Shown here one piece after another: positions 1 to 7,430 of a stretch of DNA of 15,114 nucleotides. Where the stretch lies: NCBI GenBank assembly GCA_900548595.1, contig URLB01000042.1:1-15114 (forward strand), given 5' to 3'. A program made the translations under genes and the position numbers. Below the pieces are notes generated by a model. The model was not told the origin of the DNA. It was given only the letters and a program-made list of their open reading frames with translations, and made no database searches. Source of the stretch: an uncultured Eubacteriales bacterium. Lineage in GTDB: Bacteria > Bacillota > Clostridia > Lachnospirales > Anaerotignaceae. Within the stretch, counting starts at the first letter, position 1, and the number at the start of each line of letters is the position of its first letter.

Positions 1-21
1 CCTCCTTTTGTTTTCAGTATA
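1..21 (-). promoter_or_regulatory. Reverse-strand Shine-Dalgarno and possible -10 of a divergent gene left of the window
   Basis: Read on the minus strand, bases 9-1 give AAAAGGAGG, a full Shine-Dalgarno sequence at the window edge. TATACT at 21-16 could be the -10 box of the same transcript; I see no good -35. This suggests a minus-strand gene starting just outside the window and diverging from the MBL-fold gene. The gene itself is not visible, so this is inference. Confidence 0.4.
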
Positions 22-115
22 CTATAAGGTTAAAAAAAATACCAGAATTGATTGGATACGGATTATTAAAAATGAATGAAGTTTATTAATAATGAGGCGC
101 AGGGGGAGTATTTGC

Positions 116-145
116 TTGTATGTTCTTACCGAATAATGATATAAT
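116..145 (+). promoter_or_regulatory. Candidate promoter of the MBL hydrolase-alkD unit
   Basis: A perfect TATAAT lies at 140-145 and is preceded by TG at 137-138, making an extended -10. The best -35 is a poor TTGTAT at 116-121, 18 bases upstream. An extended -10 can offset a weak -35. The start codon at 174 follows a GGAGGG ribosome binding site at 163-168. Confidence 0.55.
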
Positions 146-173
146 CAATTTATAAAATACATGGAGGGCTAAT

Positions 174-872
174 ATGGCAAGAGTTACGTATCTGTATCAC
201 AGCGGTTTTATGGTGGAGACAAAAAATACATGTCTTGTGTTCGACTATTATACCGACGGGGGGAAAATTAATAATATAGACATTAACAGGTTTAAAGATA
301 AAAATGTTTTCGTATTTGTATCACATTTTCATCAAGACCATTATGATAAGGAAATTTTCAAATGGAAAGGCATGAATGTCAGATATGTTTTGTCCAAGGA
401 CTGCAAATATGATAAAAATATTGAAAACGTTACGGTTGTAAGTCCTAATAAGGGGTATATAATCGACGGTCTTGCAGTTGAGACGCTGAAGTCGACCGAC
501 GAAGGAGTTGCGTTTATCGTCCATGCCGACGGACTGACGATATATCATGCGGGAGATTTGAACTGGTGGCACTGGAACGGTGAAAGCGACGCTTTCAACA
601 ACATGATAAAGAAACAGTATACGTCGGAGATAGATAAAATAAAAGGCGTAAATGTGGATATAGGTTTTGTTCCCGTGGATACAAGGCTGGAGGACAAATA
701 TATACTGGCGATAGATTATCTTATGAGAGACGTTGAAATAAAGCATATTTTCCCTATGCATTTCTGGAACGATTATAAAATATACGATTATCTTGCGGAA
801 GACGAAAGAACCGAGGATTATCGAGACAAAATAATGAAGATAGATAAGCCGGGACAGGAGTTTGAACTGTGA
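174..872 (+). CDS. MBL-fold metal-dependent hydrolase
   Basis: This is a 232-residue cytoplasmic protein of the metallo-beta-lactamase fold. The metal-binding signature HFHQDH lies at residues 51-56 (H51, H53, D55, H56). HAGD at 125-128 supplies further metal-site residues, including D128, and PMHF near the C-terminus offers H196. The overall form (short N-terminal strand with HSGF, compact length, no extra domain) resembles the UlaG-like, small-substrate branch of the superfamily; the substrate cannot be told from sequence. The ATG follows GGAGGG by 5 bases. The gene overlaps the next start codon (GTGA, 869-872), so it is probably translationally coupled to the AlkD-like gene. The fold is secure and the exact reaction is not. 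Confidence 0.85.
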   Translation: MARVTYLYHSGFMVETKNTCLVFDYYTDGGKINNIDINRFKDKNVFVFVSHFHQDHYDKEIFKWKGMNVRYVLSKDCKYDKNIENVTVVSPNKGYIIDGLAVETLKSTDEGVAFIVHADGLTIYHAGDLNWWHWNGESDAFNNMIKKQYTSEIDKIKGVNVDIGFVPVDTRLEDKYILAIDYLMRDVEIKHIFPMHFWNDYKIYDYLAEDERTEDYRDKIMKIDKPGQEFEL

Positions 873-1558
873 TAAAAAGCGAAATAAAAAATATGCTCGT
901 TTCCGTAAGCGATGAAAAATACAGAGCTTTTACGGAAAAGCTTAAATCATCAAATTCAGCCATATTAGGCGTAAGAATGGGAGTTTTAAGAAAGACGGCT
1001 AAAGAACTGGCAAAGGAAAGCTGGAAAGAGTATGTAATTTCCGTTGAAGAGGATGACAGCTATGAAGAAAAACTCATAGGCGGAATGAGCATATACTACT
1101 CTAAATGCAGTATAAACGAAAAAACGGAGTATACCGAAAAATTTATGAAGTTTATAGACGGCTGGGGAATATGCGACAGTGTATGTTCTACAATAAAACT
1201 GAAGGAAGAGGAAAGAGAACCGTTTTGGAACTATTGTAAGGAATGTACACAGTCCGGAGAGGAGTTTAAAATAAGGTTCGGTTTGGTGGCTATGCTCGGA
1301 CAGTTCGTAACGGAGGAGAAACTTGACGATATATTTAATATTGTCAGCGGCATAAACTACACCGGATACTATGATTCTATGGGTGCGGCATGGCTTCTTG
1401 CCGAGTGTATGGCGTTTTATCCGCAGATTACATTGGAATTTATGAAAAATAATACGCTTAACGATTGGGTGTACAATAAATCCATAACAAAGATGAGAGA
1501 GTCTTTCAGAGTAAGCGATGGAATGAAAAGTATATTGAAAACTATGGTCAGAAAATAG
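869..1558 (+). CDS. AlkD-like DNA alkylation repair glycosylase
   Basis: This 229-residue protein belongs to the HEAT-like-repeat DNA glycosylases (AlkC/AlkD family), which remove alkylated purines from DNA. The family hallmark is visible around residues 96-106 (DGWGICDSVC). By motif spacing, W99, D103, R136 (in KIRFG) and W175 (in GAAWLLAE) match the functional residues W109, D113, R148 and W187 of Bacillus cereus AlkD, so the protein is probably active. The start is GTG at 869, overlapping the stop of the MBL gene; no later start keeps the N-terminal helix. It lies 25 bases before an unknown gene, probably in the same transcript. The length is normal for the family. The family call is strong; the substrate range is inference. 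Confidence 0.9.
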   Translation: MIKSEIKNMLVSVSDEKYRAFTEKLKSSNSAILGVRMGVLRKTAKELAKESWKEYVISVEEDDSYEEKLIGGMSIYYSKCSINEKTEYTEKFMKFIDGWGICDSVCSTIKLKEEEREPFWNYCKECTQSGEEFKIRFGLVAMLGQFVTEEKLDDIFNIVSGINYTGYYDSMGAAWLLAECMAFYPQITLEFMKNNTLNDWVYNKSITKMRESFRVSDGMKSILKTMVRK

Positions 1559-1583
1559 GCAGCTGATAAGGAAGTGTCTGTGT

Positions 1584-2141
1584 ATGCTGGAATACGAATT
1601 AAAAAGAATGGTAAACAACGACATAGAGTATTGCAAAAAGGAATGGGACAAATATTCGTTTGACTGGGAACGTATGGGCACTCTCTTTGAAAGGATTTTG
1701 CACAAATATATAAATATCATCGACGGTTTTGACAAAGGAATGAAAGTTATATCCGGCTATGAGAAAAAGAATAAAAGCGGAGATACATACAGGGATAATC
1801 TTATGCTTGCCATAAGCAGACTGGAGGCATTCCGAGACAACGGATATAAAAACGAAGGACTGCATAAGGAGAAAAACAGAGACTTTAATATAATAGTATA
1901 TGACCGAGAGGAGTTTGACGAAGCAAGACTTTGTATAGAACGATGTGAGCGTATAAGCCGAGAGGAAAAAGATGAGGTTTCCGACAGATTGGATCAAATA
2001 GAGGAGATATGTACATCGTCCGATAATCCTACCGTAAAATGGGAAAAGCTACGTCCATATGTTATGTGGCTCAGCGGTAAGAAACTTGTTATATCATCAA
2101 GAATTTTGCCTCTGCTTATGATGATTGATAACGACAGATAG
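1584..2141 (+). CDS. Hypothetical protein, third gene of the MBL-alkD unit
   Basis: I do not recognise this 185-residue protein. It has no signal peptide and no membrane segment, looks mostly helical, and is rich in charged residues. Residues 108-142 are strongly charged (many E, R, K and D) and may form a long helix or short coiled coil. The C-terminal block at 153-168 (W153, then LRPYV, then W162 and LSGKK), followed by a hydrophobic ILPLLMMI segment, looks like the most conserved part. The ATG at 1584 is preceded by AAGGAAG at 1568-1574. It follows the alkD stop by 25 bases and ends just before a strong terminator, so it is the last gene of the unit. Codon use matches its neighbours, arguing against recent transfer. 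Confidence 0.75.
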   Translation: MLEYELKRMVNNDIEYCKKEWDKYSFDWERMGTLFERILHKYINIIDGFDKGMKVISGYEKKNKSGDTYRDNLMLAISRLEAFRDNGYKNEGLHKEKNRDFNIIVYDREEFDEARLCIERCERISREEKDEVSDRLDQIEEICTSSDNPTVKWEKLRPYVMWLSGKKLVISSRILPLLMMIDNDR

Positions 2142-2157
2142 AATATTTTAAATAAAG

Positions 2158-2189
2158 AAAAAGCCTAAACTTATTGTTTAGGCTTTTTT
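2158..2189 (+). terminator. Intrinsic terminator of the MBL-alkD-hypothetical unit
   Basis: An 11-base-pair stem (AAAGCCTAAAC at 2160-2170 with its complement at 2176-2186) closes on a 5-base loop and runs into six T residues ending at 2189. A short A-run before it could let it work in both directions, but no convergent gene is present. Confidence 0.93.
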
Positions 2190-2266
2190 GATGTTAATGA
2201 AGATTATTTATAATAACGGCAATCTCCGCTCCGATTATGTTTAATATGGATTTTATATTGCGGCGG

Positions 2267-2295
2267 TTACGAATTTAACATGAGATTACTATAAT
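2267..2295 (+). promoter_or_regulatory. Candidate promoter of the alkaline phosphatase gene, possibly PhoP-dependent
   Basis: A perfect TATAAT lies at 2290-2295. The hexamer 17 bases upstream, TTACGA at 2267-2272, is a poor -35. TTAACA at 2275-2280 and TTACTA at 2286-2291 are 11 bases apart, the spacing of the TTAACA-type repeats bound by PhoP in Bacillus. A good -10 with a poor -35 fits an activator-dependent promoter. Control by phosphate is inference from this and from the gene's function. Confidence 0.45.
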
Positions 2296-2356
2296 AGCTA
2301 TTGTAACTTAATATGAAAACAGCATGACATTTTAAATTAACGGAGGAGTTGTAAAA

Positions 2357-3892
2357 ATGAAATTTAAAAAAGGCTTAGCTATAATGTGCGCCGCGGCAAT
2401 GGGAATTTCCGCATTTACTTTCGGTTCCGGAATTAACGAAGCCGAAGCGGCTACAATTGTAAAGGAGAATACCGCGACGGCAAAACCGACCGTAACAAAA
2501 GCGCCTAAATATGTGTTTATGTTCATCGGCGACGGTATGAGCTATCCGCAGATACAGCTTACAAACTATTACTTAAGCGCGCTTAAGGATACAAATAACA
2601 ATGATATTGTAGAATCAAAGAAAAATCTTACAATGATGAACTTCCCTGTCGCAGGTTCTGCGCAGACATACGACAGTTCTTCTTTCTGCCCCGATTCCGC
2701 TTCTACGGCGACAAGTATTTCAACGGGAAACAAGACATACAGCGGAACAATCAATATGGACGAAACAAAGAGCGAATCCTATGAGACAATAGCCGAAAAA
2801 CTTAAGGATCAGCTTGGATACAAAGTAGGTATTGTTTCCACAGTCAACCTTAACCATGCTACGCCGGCTGCATTCTATGCTCATCAGCCGTCAAGAAATA
2901 ACTATTATGAAATCGGTCAGGAAATGATTTCGAGCGATTTCGATTACTTTGCAGGCGGAGGTCTTCTTAAACCCGACGGAGCGGACGGAAAACAGAAGAA
3001 CCTTTATGAAACAGCAAAAGAGGCAGGATATAACGTAGTACTTACAAAAGCAGAGGCGGAAAAAATCAACGCTTCTTCTGGAAAGACGATAATTATTGAT
3101 GAGACTCTTGCGGATTCCGACGCAATGAGCTATGACATGGATCTTGAAAACGGCGAGTGGGCGCTTAAAGACTATGTAAAAAAAGGAATAGAAGTGCTTG
3201 ATAATGATAATGGCTTCTTTATGATGGTAGAGGGCGGAAAGATTGACTGGGCGTGTCATGCAAATGACGCCGCTTCAACAATCAGCGATACTCTTGCCCT
3301 TGACGAGGCTATTCAGGAGGCAGTCGCTTTCTATAACGAACATCCGGATGAAACTCTTATTCTTGTAACGGGAGACCACGAAACAGGCGGACTTACAATC
3401 GGTTTTGCGGGAACAGACTATGATACGTTCCTTACAAACCTTAAAAACCAGAAGATGTCATATGCAAAATACGACAGCGATTATGTAGCTAAATACAAAG
3501 AAAATAAAACAAGTTTTGAGGACGTTCTTAAAGACGTGCAGAACCTGTTCGGACTTGTAACAAAAGAAAATGCAGCGCAGGCAAAGGACGAAACTCTTGT
3601 TCTTACGGATTACGAATACAATAAGCTTAAAGCCGCTTATGATAAGACAATGGCAGGACAAGAGGAAGAACTCAGCCAGGAAGAATATGTGCTTTACGGT
3701 ACATACGAACCGTTGACGGTAACTCTTACGCATATTCTTAACAACAAATCAGGCGTCAACTTTGCGTCATACGCGCATACGGGTCTTCCCGTTGAAGTAT
3801 TCGCAATGGGCGTAGGACAGGACATGTTTGAAGGTTACTATGACAACACGGATATATTCTTTAATCTTGCAAATATCACAGGTGTAAAATAA
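2357..3892 (+). CDS. phoA: Secreted alkaline phosphatase
   Basis: This 511-residue exported alkaline phosphatase releases phosphate from organic phosphate esters outside the membrane. A Sec signal peptide spans about residues 1-31 (KFKK start, hydrophobic core, cleavage near AEA at 29-31); no lipobox is seen. Active-site residues are present in order: D59 (GDGMS), the nucleophile S114 in PDSAS, R180, E292, D297, H301, D340-H341 (TGDHETGG) and H474 (YAHTG). They correspond to E. coli D51, S102, R166, E322, D327, H331, D369-H370 and H412. Two metal-site neighbours differ: E. coli D153 is H167 and K328 is W298. The 133-residue gap between H341 and H474 (42 in E. coli) marks an insertion. The ribosome binding site is CGGAGGAG at 2341-2348. 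It probably shares a transcript with yibE/F 13 bases downstream. Confidence 0.96.
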   Translation: MKFKKGLAIMCAAAMGISAFTFGSGINEAEAATIVKENTATAKPTVTKAPKYVFMFIGDGMSYPQIQLTNYYLSALKDTNNNDIVESKKNLTMMNFPVAGSAQTYDSSSFCPDSASTATSISTGNKTYSGTINMDETKSESYETIAEKLKDQLGYKVGIVSTVNLNHATPAAFYAHQPSRNNYYEIGQEMISSDFDYFAGGGLLKPDGADGKQKNLYETAKEAGYNVVLTKAEAEKINASSGKTIIIDETLADSDAMSYDMDLENGEWALKDYVKKGIEVLDNDNGFFMMVEGGKIDWACHANDAASTISDTLALDEAIQEAVAFYNEHPDETLILVTGDHETGGLTIGFAGTDYDTFLTNLKNQKMSYAKYDSDYVAKYKENKTSFEDVLKDVQNLFGLVTKENAAQAKDETLVLTDYEYNKLKAAYDKTMAGQEEELSQEEYVLYGTYEPLTVTLTHILNNKSGVNFASYAHTGLPVEVFAMGVGQDMFEGYYDNTDIFFNLANITGVK

Positions 3893-3905
3893 TCGGAGTA
3901 AATAA

Positions 3906-5069
3906 ATGAAAGCATTATCTAACAGACTGAATTTTTGGACTCAGCTGATTATAGGCTTTCTTCTTGCAGCGATCCTCATAGCCGTTCCAACCGGCTATGA
4001 GGGCGCTCTCATATATACGGAAAGCGAAAAATGTAAAGCTGAGGTAATAAGCACTGATGAAAGCAGTATAATAAGTACCGGACTTATACAGTCGGGAGAG
4101 CAGATATGCCAATTGGAACTGCTTGACGGAAAGTTTAAAGGGGAAAAGGTAAGCGGAATAAACCTTTTATCGGGATCCCTTGAAAACGATAAAATATATT
4201 CTGCCGGCGACGAAGCTCTTGTTGTGGTAAGCTATAACGACGGCGGAATAACGTCCGTTACGATGACCGACCATTACAGAGTTGACAAAGAAATAATACT
4301 TGCGCTTATGTTTGTCATCCTGCTCATACTTTTTGCAGGCAAAAACGGTATGTTTGCGGTCCTGTCATTTGTTATAACGGTTCTTATGATATGGAAAATA
4401 CTTGTTCCATGCTATCTGAAAGGCATGAACCCTATGTGGGTGGGAATGGGCATCACGGTAGCGTTGACTGCCGTAATAATATTTCTTGTATACGGCGTTG
4501 ATAAAAGAACTCTGACAGCGTTTATGGGGTCTATGCTCGGAACGGTTACAACATGCATAATAGGATTGATTTTTACGGACTTATTTAAGATACACGGAGC
4601 AGTCATGTCTTATTCGGAGACATTGTTGTACTGCGGTTATCAGCATTTAAACCTTACGCAGATATTCACAAGCGGTATTTTTATAGGAGCTTCCGGAGCT
4701 ATGATGGACTTATCGGTGGATATTACGTCGGCTGTACATGAGGTTATTCAGAAAAAACCTGATATTTCATGGAAAGAGGCGGCAAAATCGGGGATGAATG
4801 TCGGACGTGCGGCGATGGGCACAATGACCACTACGCTTCTTCTTGCATATTCGGGCGGATATATAGCGTTGCTTATGACGTTTATGGCGCAGGGAACACC
4901 TATAATGAATATTCTGAACTACAAATATGTTGCTTCGGAAATACTGGATACGCTTATAGGAAGCTTCGGACTTGTTACGGTAGCTCCGTTTACGGCTCTT
5001 ATGAGCGGACTTCTTCTTACTTCGGGACTGAGAAACAAGATTGACGCAAATAAACGGTCAAAAGTATAA
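3906..5069 (+). CDS. YibE/F family multi-spanning membrane protein
   Basis: This is a 387-residue integral membrane protein of the YibE/F family, whose function is not established. One N-terminal membrane segment (about 11-28) is followed by a soluble, beta-rich extracytoplasmic domain (about 34-127). About seven further membrane segments follow (near 128-145, 148-167, 178-197, 205-223, 251-268, 303-327 and 347-373). The segment near 261-280 (GASGAMMDLS, then D and S/T residues) is typical of the family's conserved core. The ATG follows CGGAG at 3894-3898, and the gap to the phosphatase stop is 13 bases, so cotranscription is likely. YibE and YibF often occur as adjacent genes; here a single long member is followed by a terminator. 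Confidence 0.85.
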   Translation: MKALSNRLNFWTQLIIGFLLAAILIAVPTGYEGALIYTESEKCKAEVISTDESSIISTGLIQSGEQICQLELLDGKFKGEKVSGINLLSGSLENDKIYSAGDEALVVVSYNDGGITSVTMTDHYRVDKEIILALMFVILLILFAGKNGMFAVLSFVITVLMIWKILVPCYLKGMNPMWVGMGITVALTAVIIFLVYGVDKRTLTAFMGSMLGTVTTCIIGLIFTDLFKIHGAVMSYSETLLYCGYQHLNLTQIFTSGIFIGASGAMMDLSVDITSAVHEVIQKKPDISWKEAAKSGMNVGRAAMGTMTTTLLLAYSGGYIALLMTFMAQGTPIMNILNYKYVASEILDTLIGSFGLVTVAPFTALMSGLLLTSGLRNKIDANKRSKV

Positions 5070-5103
5070 TTTTATCTGAAAGGCGAACTACATAAGAAAC
5101 ATT

Positions 5104-5133
5104 TAACGGCGGTTCAATAAACCGCCGTTATTT
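5104..5133 (+). terminator. Hairpin terminator after yibE/F
   Basis: A perfect 11-base-pair GC-rich stem (TAACGGCGGTT at 5104-5114 with its complement at 5120-5130) closes on CAATA. The T tract is short and broken (TTATTTA), so termination may be incomplete. The stem is symmetrical enough to act on either strand. Confidence 0.65.
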
Positions 5134-5164
5134 AGGTTGTTTATATTATTTAATTGTGTTAAAA

Positions 5165-5193
5165 TTAATATTTAACGGAAATACTGTTAGAAT
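5165..5193 (+). promoter_or_regulatory. Candidate promoter of the HAD-mtaB unit
   Basis: TAGAAT at 5188-5193 is preceded by TG at 5185-5186 (extended -10). TTAATA at 5165-5170, 17 bases upstream, is a 4-of-6 match to the -35 consensus. It lies between the preceding terminator and the ribosome binding site at 5225-5233, as expected. Confidence 0.45.
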
Positions 5194-5239
5194 AGACGGA
5201 GACAGCTCTCCCATATTAACTGACAGCGGAGGAAAACTT

Positions 5240-6037
5240 ATGATAAAACTTATAGCGACAGATATGGACGGAACTCTTCTCAACAGCAACGGGGAGTTGA
5301 ACGAGGAAATATATTCGATAGTAGGTCGGCTGAAAGGCATGGGTATAAAATTTGCCGCAGCCAGCGGAAGGCAGCTTATGTCGCTGAAAAGAAAGTTTGA
5401 ACCTGTTGACGAAGATATTATATATATTGCGGAAAACGGAGCCTATGCTTTGGACAGAGACGAAGAACTTTATATAAACGCCATTGACAAAGATACAGTT
5501 GCGGAAATCATAGAAACATCAAAGGAAGTAAATGGTTCGGCAATATTTATATGCGGCAAAAAATATTCGTATACAGACAATGAAGAGCTTTTTGAAACAA
5601 TGAAAAAACCTATATTCGGATATGAGATAAAATATGTTTCGGATTTACGGACGGTAAACGAAGATATATTAAAAATAGGGCTTTTTGATACGATAGACCC
5701 AAGAGAGAGTTCTATGAAAATAATGCTTCCGAAATTTGAGGGAAAGGTTCATATGACTTTGTCGGGGTATAACAGCCTCGATTTTTTAAATAATGAAGTA
5801 AACAAAGGCACTGCGTTGAAATGCGTTATGGACAAATTCGGCATAGAAAAAGACGAAACTATTGTATTCGGCGATAACTACAACGATATTGAGATGTTCG
5901 ACGCCGCAGGAATAAGCTTTGCCATGCTTAACGCCGATGAATATGTAAGAAGCCGAGCAAAATATACCATAGGTAAAAATGATGATAACGCTGTAATAGA
6001 AACTATTAAGAGCATTATTAAGGAGATAGACCGATGA
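5240..6037 (+). CDS. Cof-type HAD family phosphatase (subfamily IIB)
   Basis: This is a 265-residue cytoplasmic phosphatase of the haloacid dehalogenase superfamily, Cof type. Such enzymes hydrolyse sugar phosphates, flavin phosphates or similar small molecules; the substrate is not predictable here. Motif I is D8-M-D10-GTLL, motif II ends in S42 (ASGR), K189 (NKGTA) is the motif III lysine, and motif IV is GDNYND with D212 and D216. The ATG at 5240 is chosen because it follows AGCGGAGGA (5225-5233) by 6 bases and puts motif I at the usual distance. A GTG at 5156 in the same frame would add 28 residues that do not look like the family and would read through the promoter. The stop overlaps the mtaB start (ATGA, 6034-6037). 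Confidence 0.92.
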   Translation: MIKLIATDMDGTLLNSNGELNEEIYSIVGRLKGMGIKFAAASGRQLMSLKRKFEPVDEDIIYIAENGAYALDRDEELYINAIDKDTVAEIIETSKEVNGSAIFICGKKYSYTDNEELFETMKKPIFGYEIKYVSDLRTVNEDILKIGLFDTIDPRESSMKIMLPKFEGKVHMTLSGYNSLDFLNNEVNKGTALKCVMDKFGIEKDETIVFGDNYNDIEMFDAAGISFAMLNADEYVRSRAKYTIGKNDDNAVIETIKSIIKEIDR

Positions 6038-7329
6038 AAAAAGTTGCCAGCCACGCACTTGGCTGTAAAGTTAATCAATATGAAAGCGAAGCAATAGCAG
6101 AGCTTTTTGCCGAAAAAGGTTATGAAATTGTAGGCATAGACGACACAGCGGACGTCTATATAATAAATACATGTACCGTAACAAATTTCGGAGATAAAAA
6201 GAGCCGACAGCTTATCAGAAAGGTAAAAAGGCAGAATCCCGAGGCAACGGTTGTAGCCATAGGATGTTATGCACAGACAGCTCCCGAGGACATTAAAAAG
6301 ATTGAGGGGATAAATCTGATTGTCGGTACAAAGGGACGTGCGGATATTGTAGAGCTTGTGGAAAACTATAAACCCGAAAACGGAGTTGTTTGTACGGTAG
6401 GAGAGATAGCCAAAGAAAGGGTTTTTGAAAAACTTTCCATAAATAAACTTTCCGACAGAACAAGGGCATATCTTAAAATACAGGACGGCTGTTCGCAGTT
6501 CTGCTCATATTGTATAATACCTTATGCGAGAGGCCCCATAAGAAGCAGAGATCCACAGGACATAGCGGAAGAAGTTAAAACTCTGGCCGATAACGGATTT
6601 AAGGAAATAATACTTACGGGAATACATGTGGCTTCATACGGAAAAGATTTAAAGGGAACTTCTTTACTTGACGTTGTAAAACAGGTGCAGGATACGCCGG
6701 GCATAGAACGTATACGTTTCAGTTCCGTAGAGCCGGGGCTGATAACGGAAGAGTTTGTAAGCGAACTTGCGAAAATGGATAAGGTATGCGGACACTTCCA
6801 TCTTTCTCTTCAAAGCGGATGCAACAGAACGCTTAAGAGAATGAACAGAAAATATACCGCAGAGCAGTATGAAAAAGCTGTGGAATTGATTAGGAAGTAC
6901 TTTCCCGACGCAGCTCTTACAACGGATATAATAGCGGGATTTCCCGATGAAAGTGATGATGATTTTGAAGAAAGCCTAAGTTTTGCGAAAAAAATAGGAT
7001 TTCTTAAAATACATGCTTTCCCATATTCACCTAAAAGGGGAACGCCTGCCGCGGCAATGGAAAATCAAATTCAAAATTCCGTAAAAAACGAAAGAACGGC
7101 AAGGCTTATAGAACTGAGCGACATCATGGGAGACGAATTTATAGAACGGTTTAAGGGAAGAAACATGCCGGTACTTTTTGAAAGGGAAATATCCGAAAAT
7201 TTATATGAAGGCTATACGTCCAATTACATAAGGGTAATAGCCGAAAGCAAGGAGAATATTCAAAATAAAATACTTGATGTAAAAATTTTGTCCCACGAAA
7301 ACGATACGGCACACGGCGAGATAATTTAA
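6034..7329 (+). CDS. mtaB: tRNA (N6-threonylcarbamoyladenosine(37)-C2)-methylthiotransferase MtaB
   Basis: This 431-residue radical SAM enzyme converts t6A to ms2t6A at position 37 of tRNAs that read ANN codons. The N-terminal UPF0004 domain carries the three cysteines of the auxiliary iron-sulfur cluster: C11 (LGCKVNQ), C47 (NTCTVT) and C78 (IGCYAQ). The radical SAM cluster motif is C153-x3-C157-x2-C160, followed by the usual IIPYARG. The C-terminal 60 or so residues are the expected TRAM RNA-binding domain. The CKVNQYESE start and the overall length fit MtaB (YqeV type) rather than MiaB or RimO. The ATG at 6034 is 7 bases after AGGAGA and overlaps the HAD gene stop, so the two are coupled. 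The start, length and motifs are intact. Confidence 0.95.
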   Translation: MKKVASHALGCKVNQYESEAIAELFAEKGYEIVGIDDTADVYIINTCTVTNFGDKKSRQLIRKVKRQNPEATVVAIGCYAQTAPEDIKKIEGINLIVGTKGRADIVELVENYKPENGVVCTVGEIAKERVFEKLSINKLSDRTRAYLKIQDGCSQFCSYCIIPYARGPIRSRDPQDIAEEVKTLADNGFKEIILTGIHVASYGKDLKGTSLLDVVKQVQDTPGIERIRFSSVEPGLITEEFVSELAKMDKVCGHFHLSLQSGCNRTLKRMNRKYTAEQYEKAVELIRKYFPDAALTTDIIAGFPDESDDDFEESLSFAKKIGFLKIHAFPYSPKRGTPAAAMENQIQNSVKNERTARLIELSDIMGDEFIERFKGRNMPVLFEREISENLYEGYTSNYIRVIAESKENIQNKILDVKILSHENDTAHGEII

Positions 7330-7339
7330 AGATTAAGAC

Positions 7340-7376
7340 TTTCCTAATTGCATTGCAAATTCTGGAAATTTATTAT
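7340..7376 (+). terminator. Imperfect hairpin after mtaB, possible weak terminator
   Basis: TTTCC at 7340-7344 pairs with GGAAA at 7364-7368. Inside it, AATTGC at 7346-7351 pairs with GCAAATT at 7355-7361 with one bulged base, around a 3-base loop. The run after it (TTTATTAT) is only partly T. It may terminate weakly or not at all, and it overlaps the candidate promoter of the next unit. Confidence 0.3.
7348..7376 (+). promoter_or_regulatory. Candidate promoter of the ireB-ruvX-rnj unit
   Basis: TTGCAT at 7348-7353 and TATTAT at 7371-7376 are 17 bases apart; the -10 matches 5 of 6 bases and the -35 matches 3. An alternative pairing is TTGCAA (7353-7358) with TATAAA (7374-7379) at 15 bases. 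The 101-base gap before ireB makes a promoter likely here, but the exact boxes are uncertain. Confidence 0.38.
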
Positions 7377-7430
7377 AAAATAAGATATTACTAATTGAGA
7401 TTAGAATTTTCTTTACATGGGAGTGGTATT

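Noticed and set aside
986..1735. Long minus-strand open frame (249 codons) across the AlkD-like gene and into the next gene
   Set aside because: It mirrors the codon bias of real + strand genes, has no ribosome binding site or recognisable domain, and crosses an intergenic gap.
2214..2269. Imperfect inverted repeat (TAACGGCAAT against ATTGCGGCGGTTA) upstream of the alkaline phosphatase promoter
   Set aside because: The pairing needs a 1x4 internal loop and a loop of over 30 bases; too weak to call a regulatory RNA.
4769..5044. Second + strand frame of 91 codons inside the YibE/F gene
   Set aside because: It lies wholly inside a well-supported membrane protein gene and encodes no recognisable domain.
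5156..5239. Upstream GTG extension of the HAD phosphatase
   Set aside because: It would read through the candidate promoter and ribosome binding site and add residues unlike the family; ATG at 5240 fits better.
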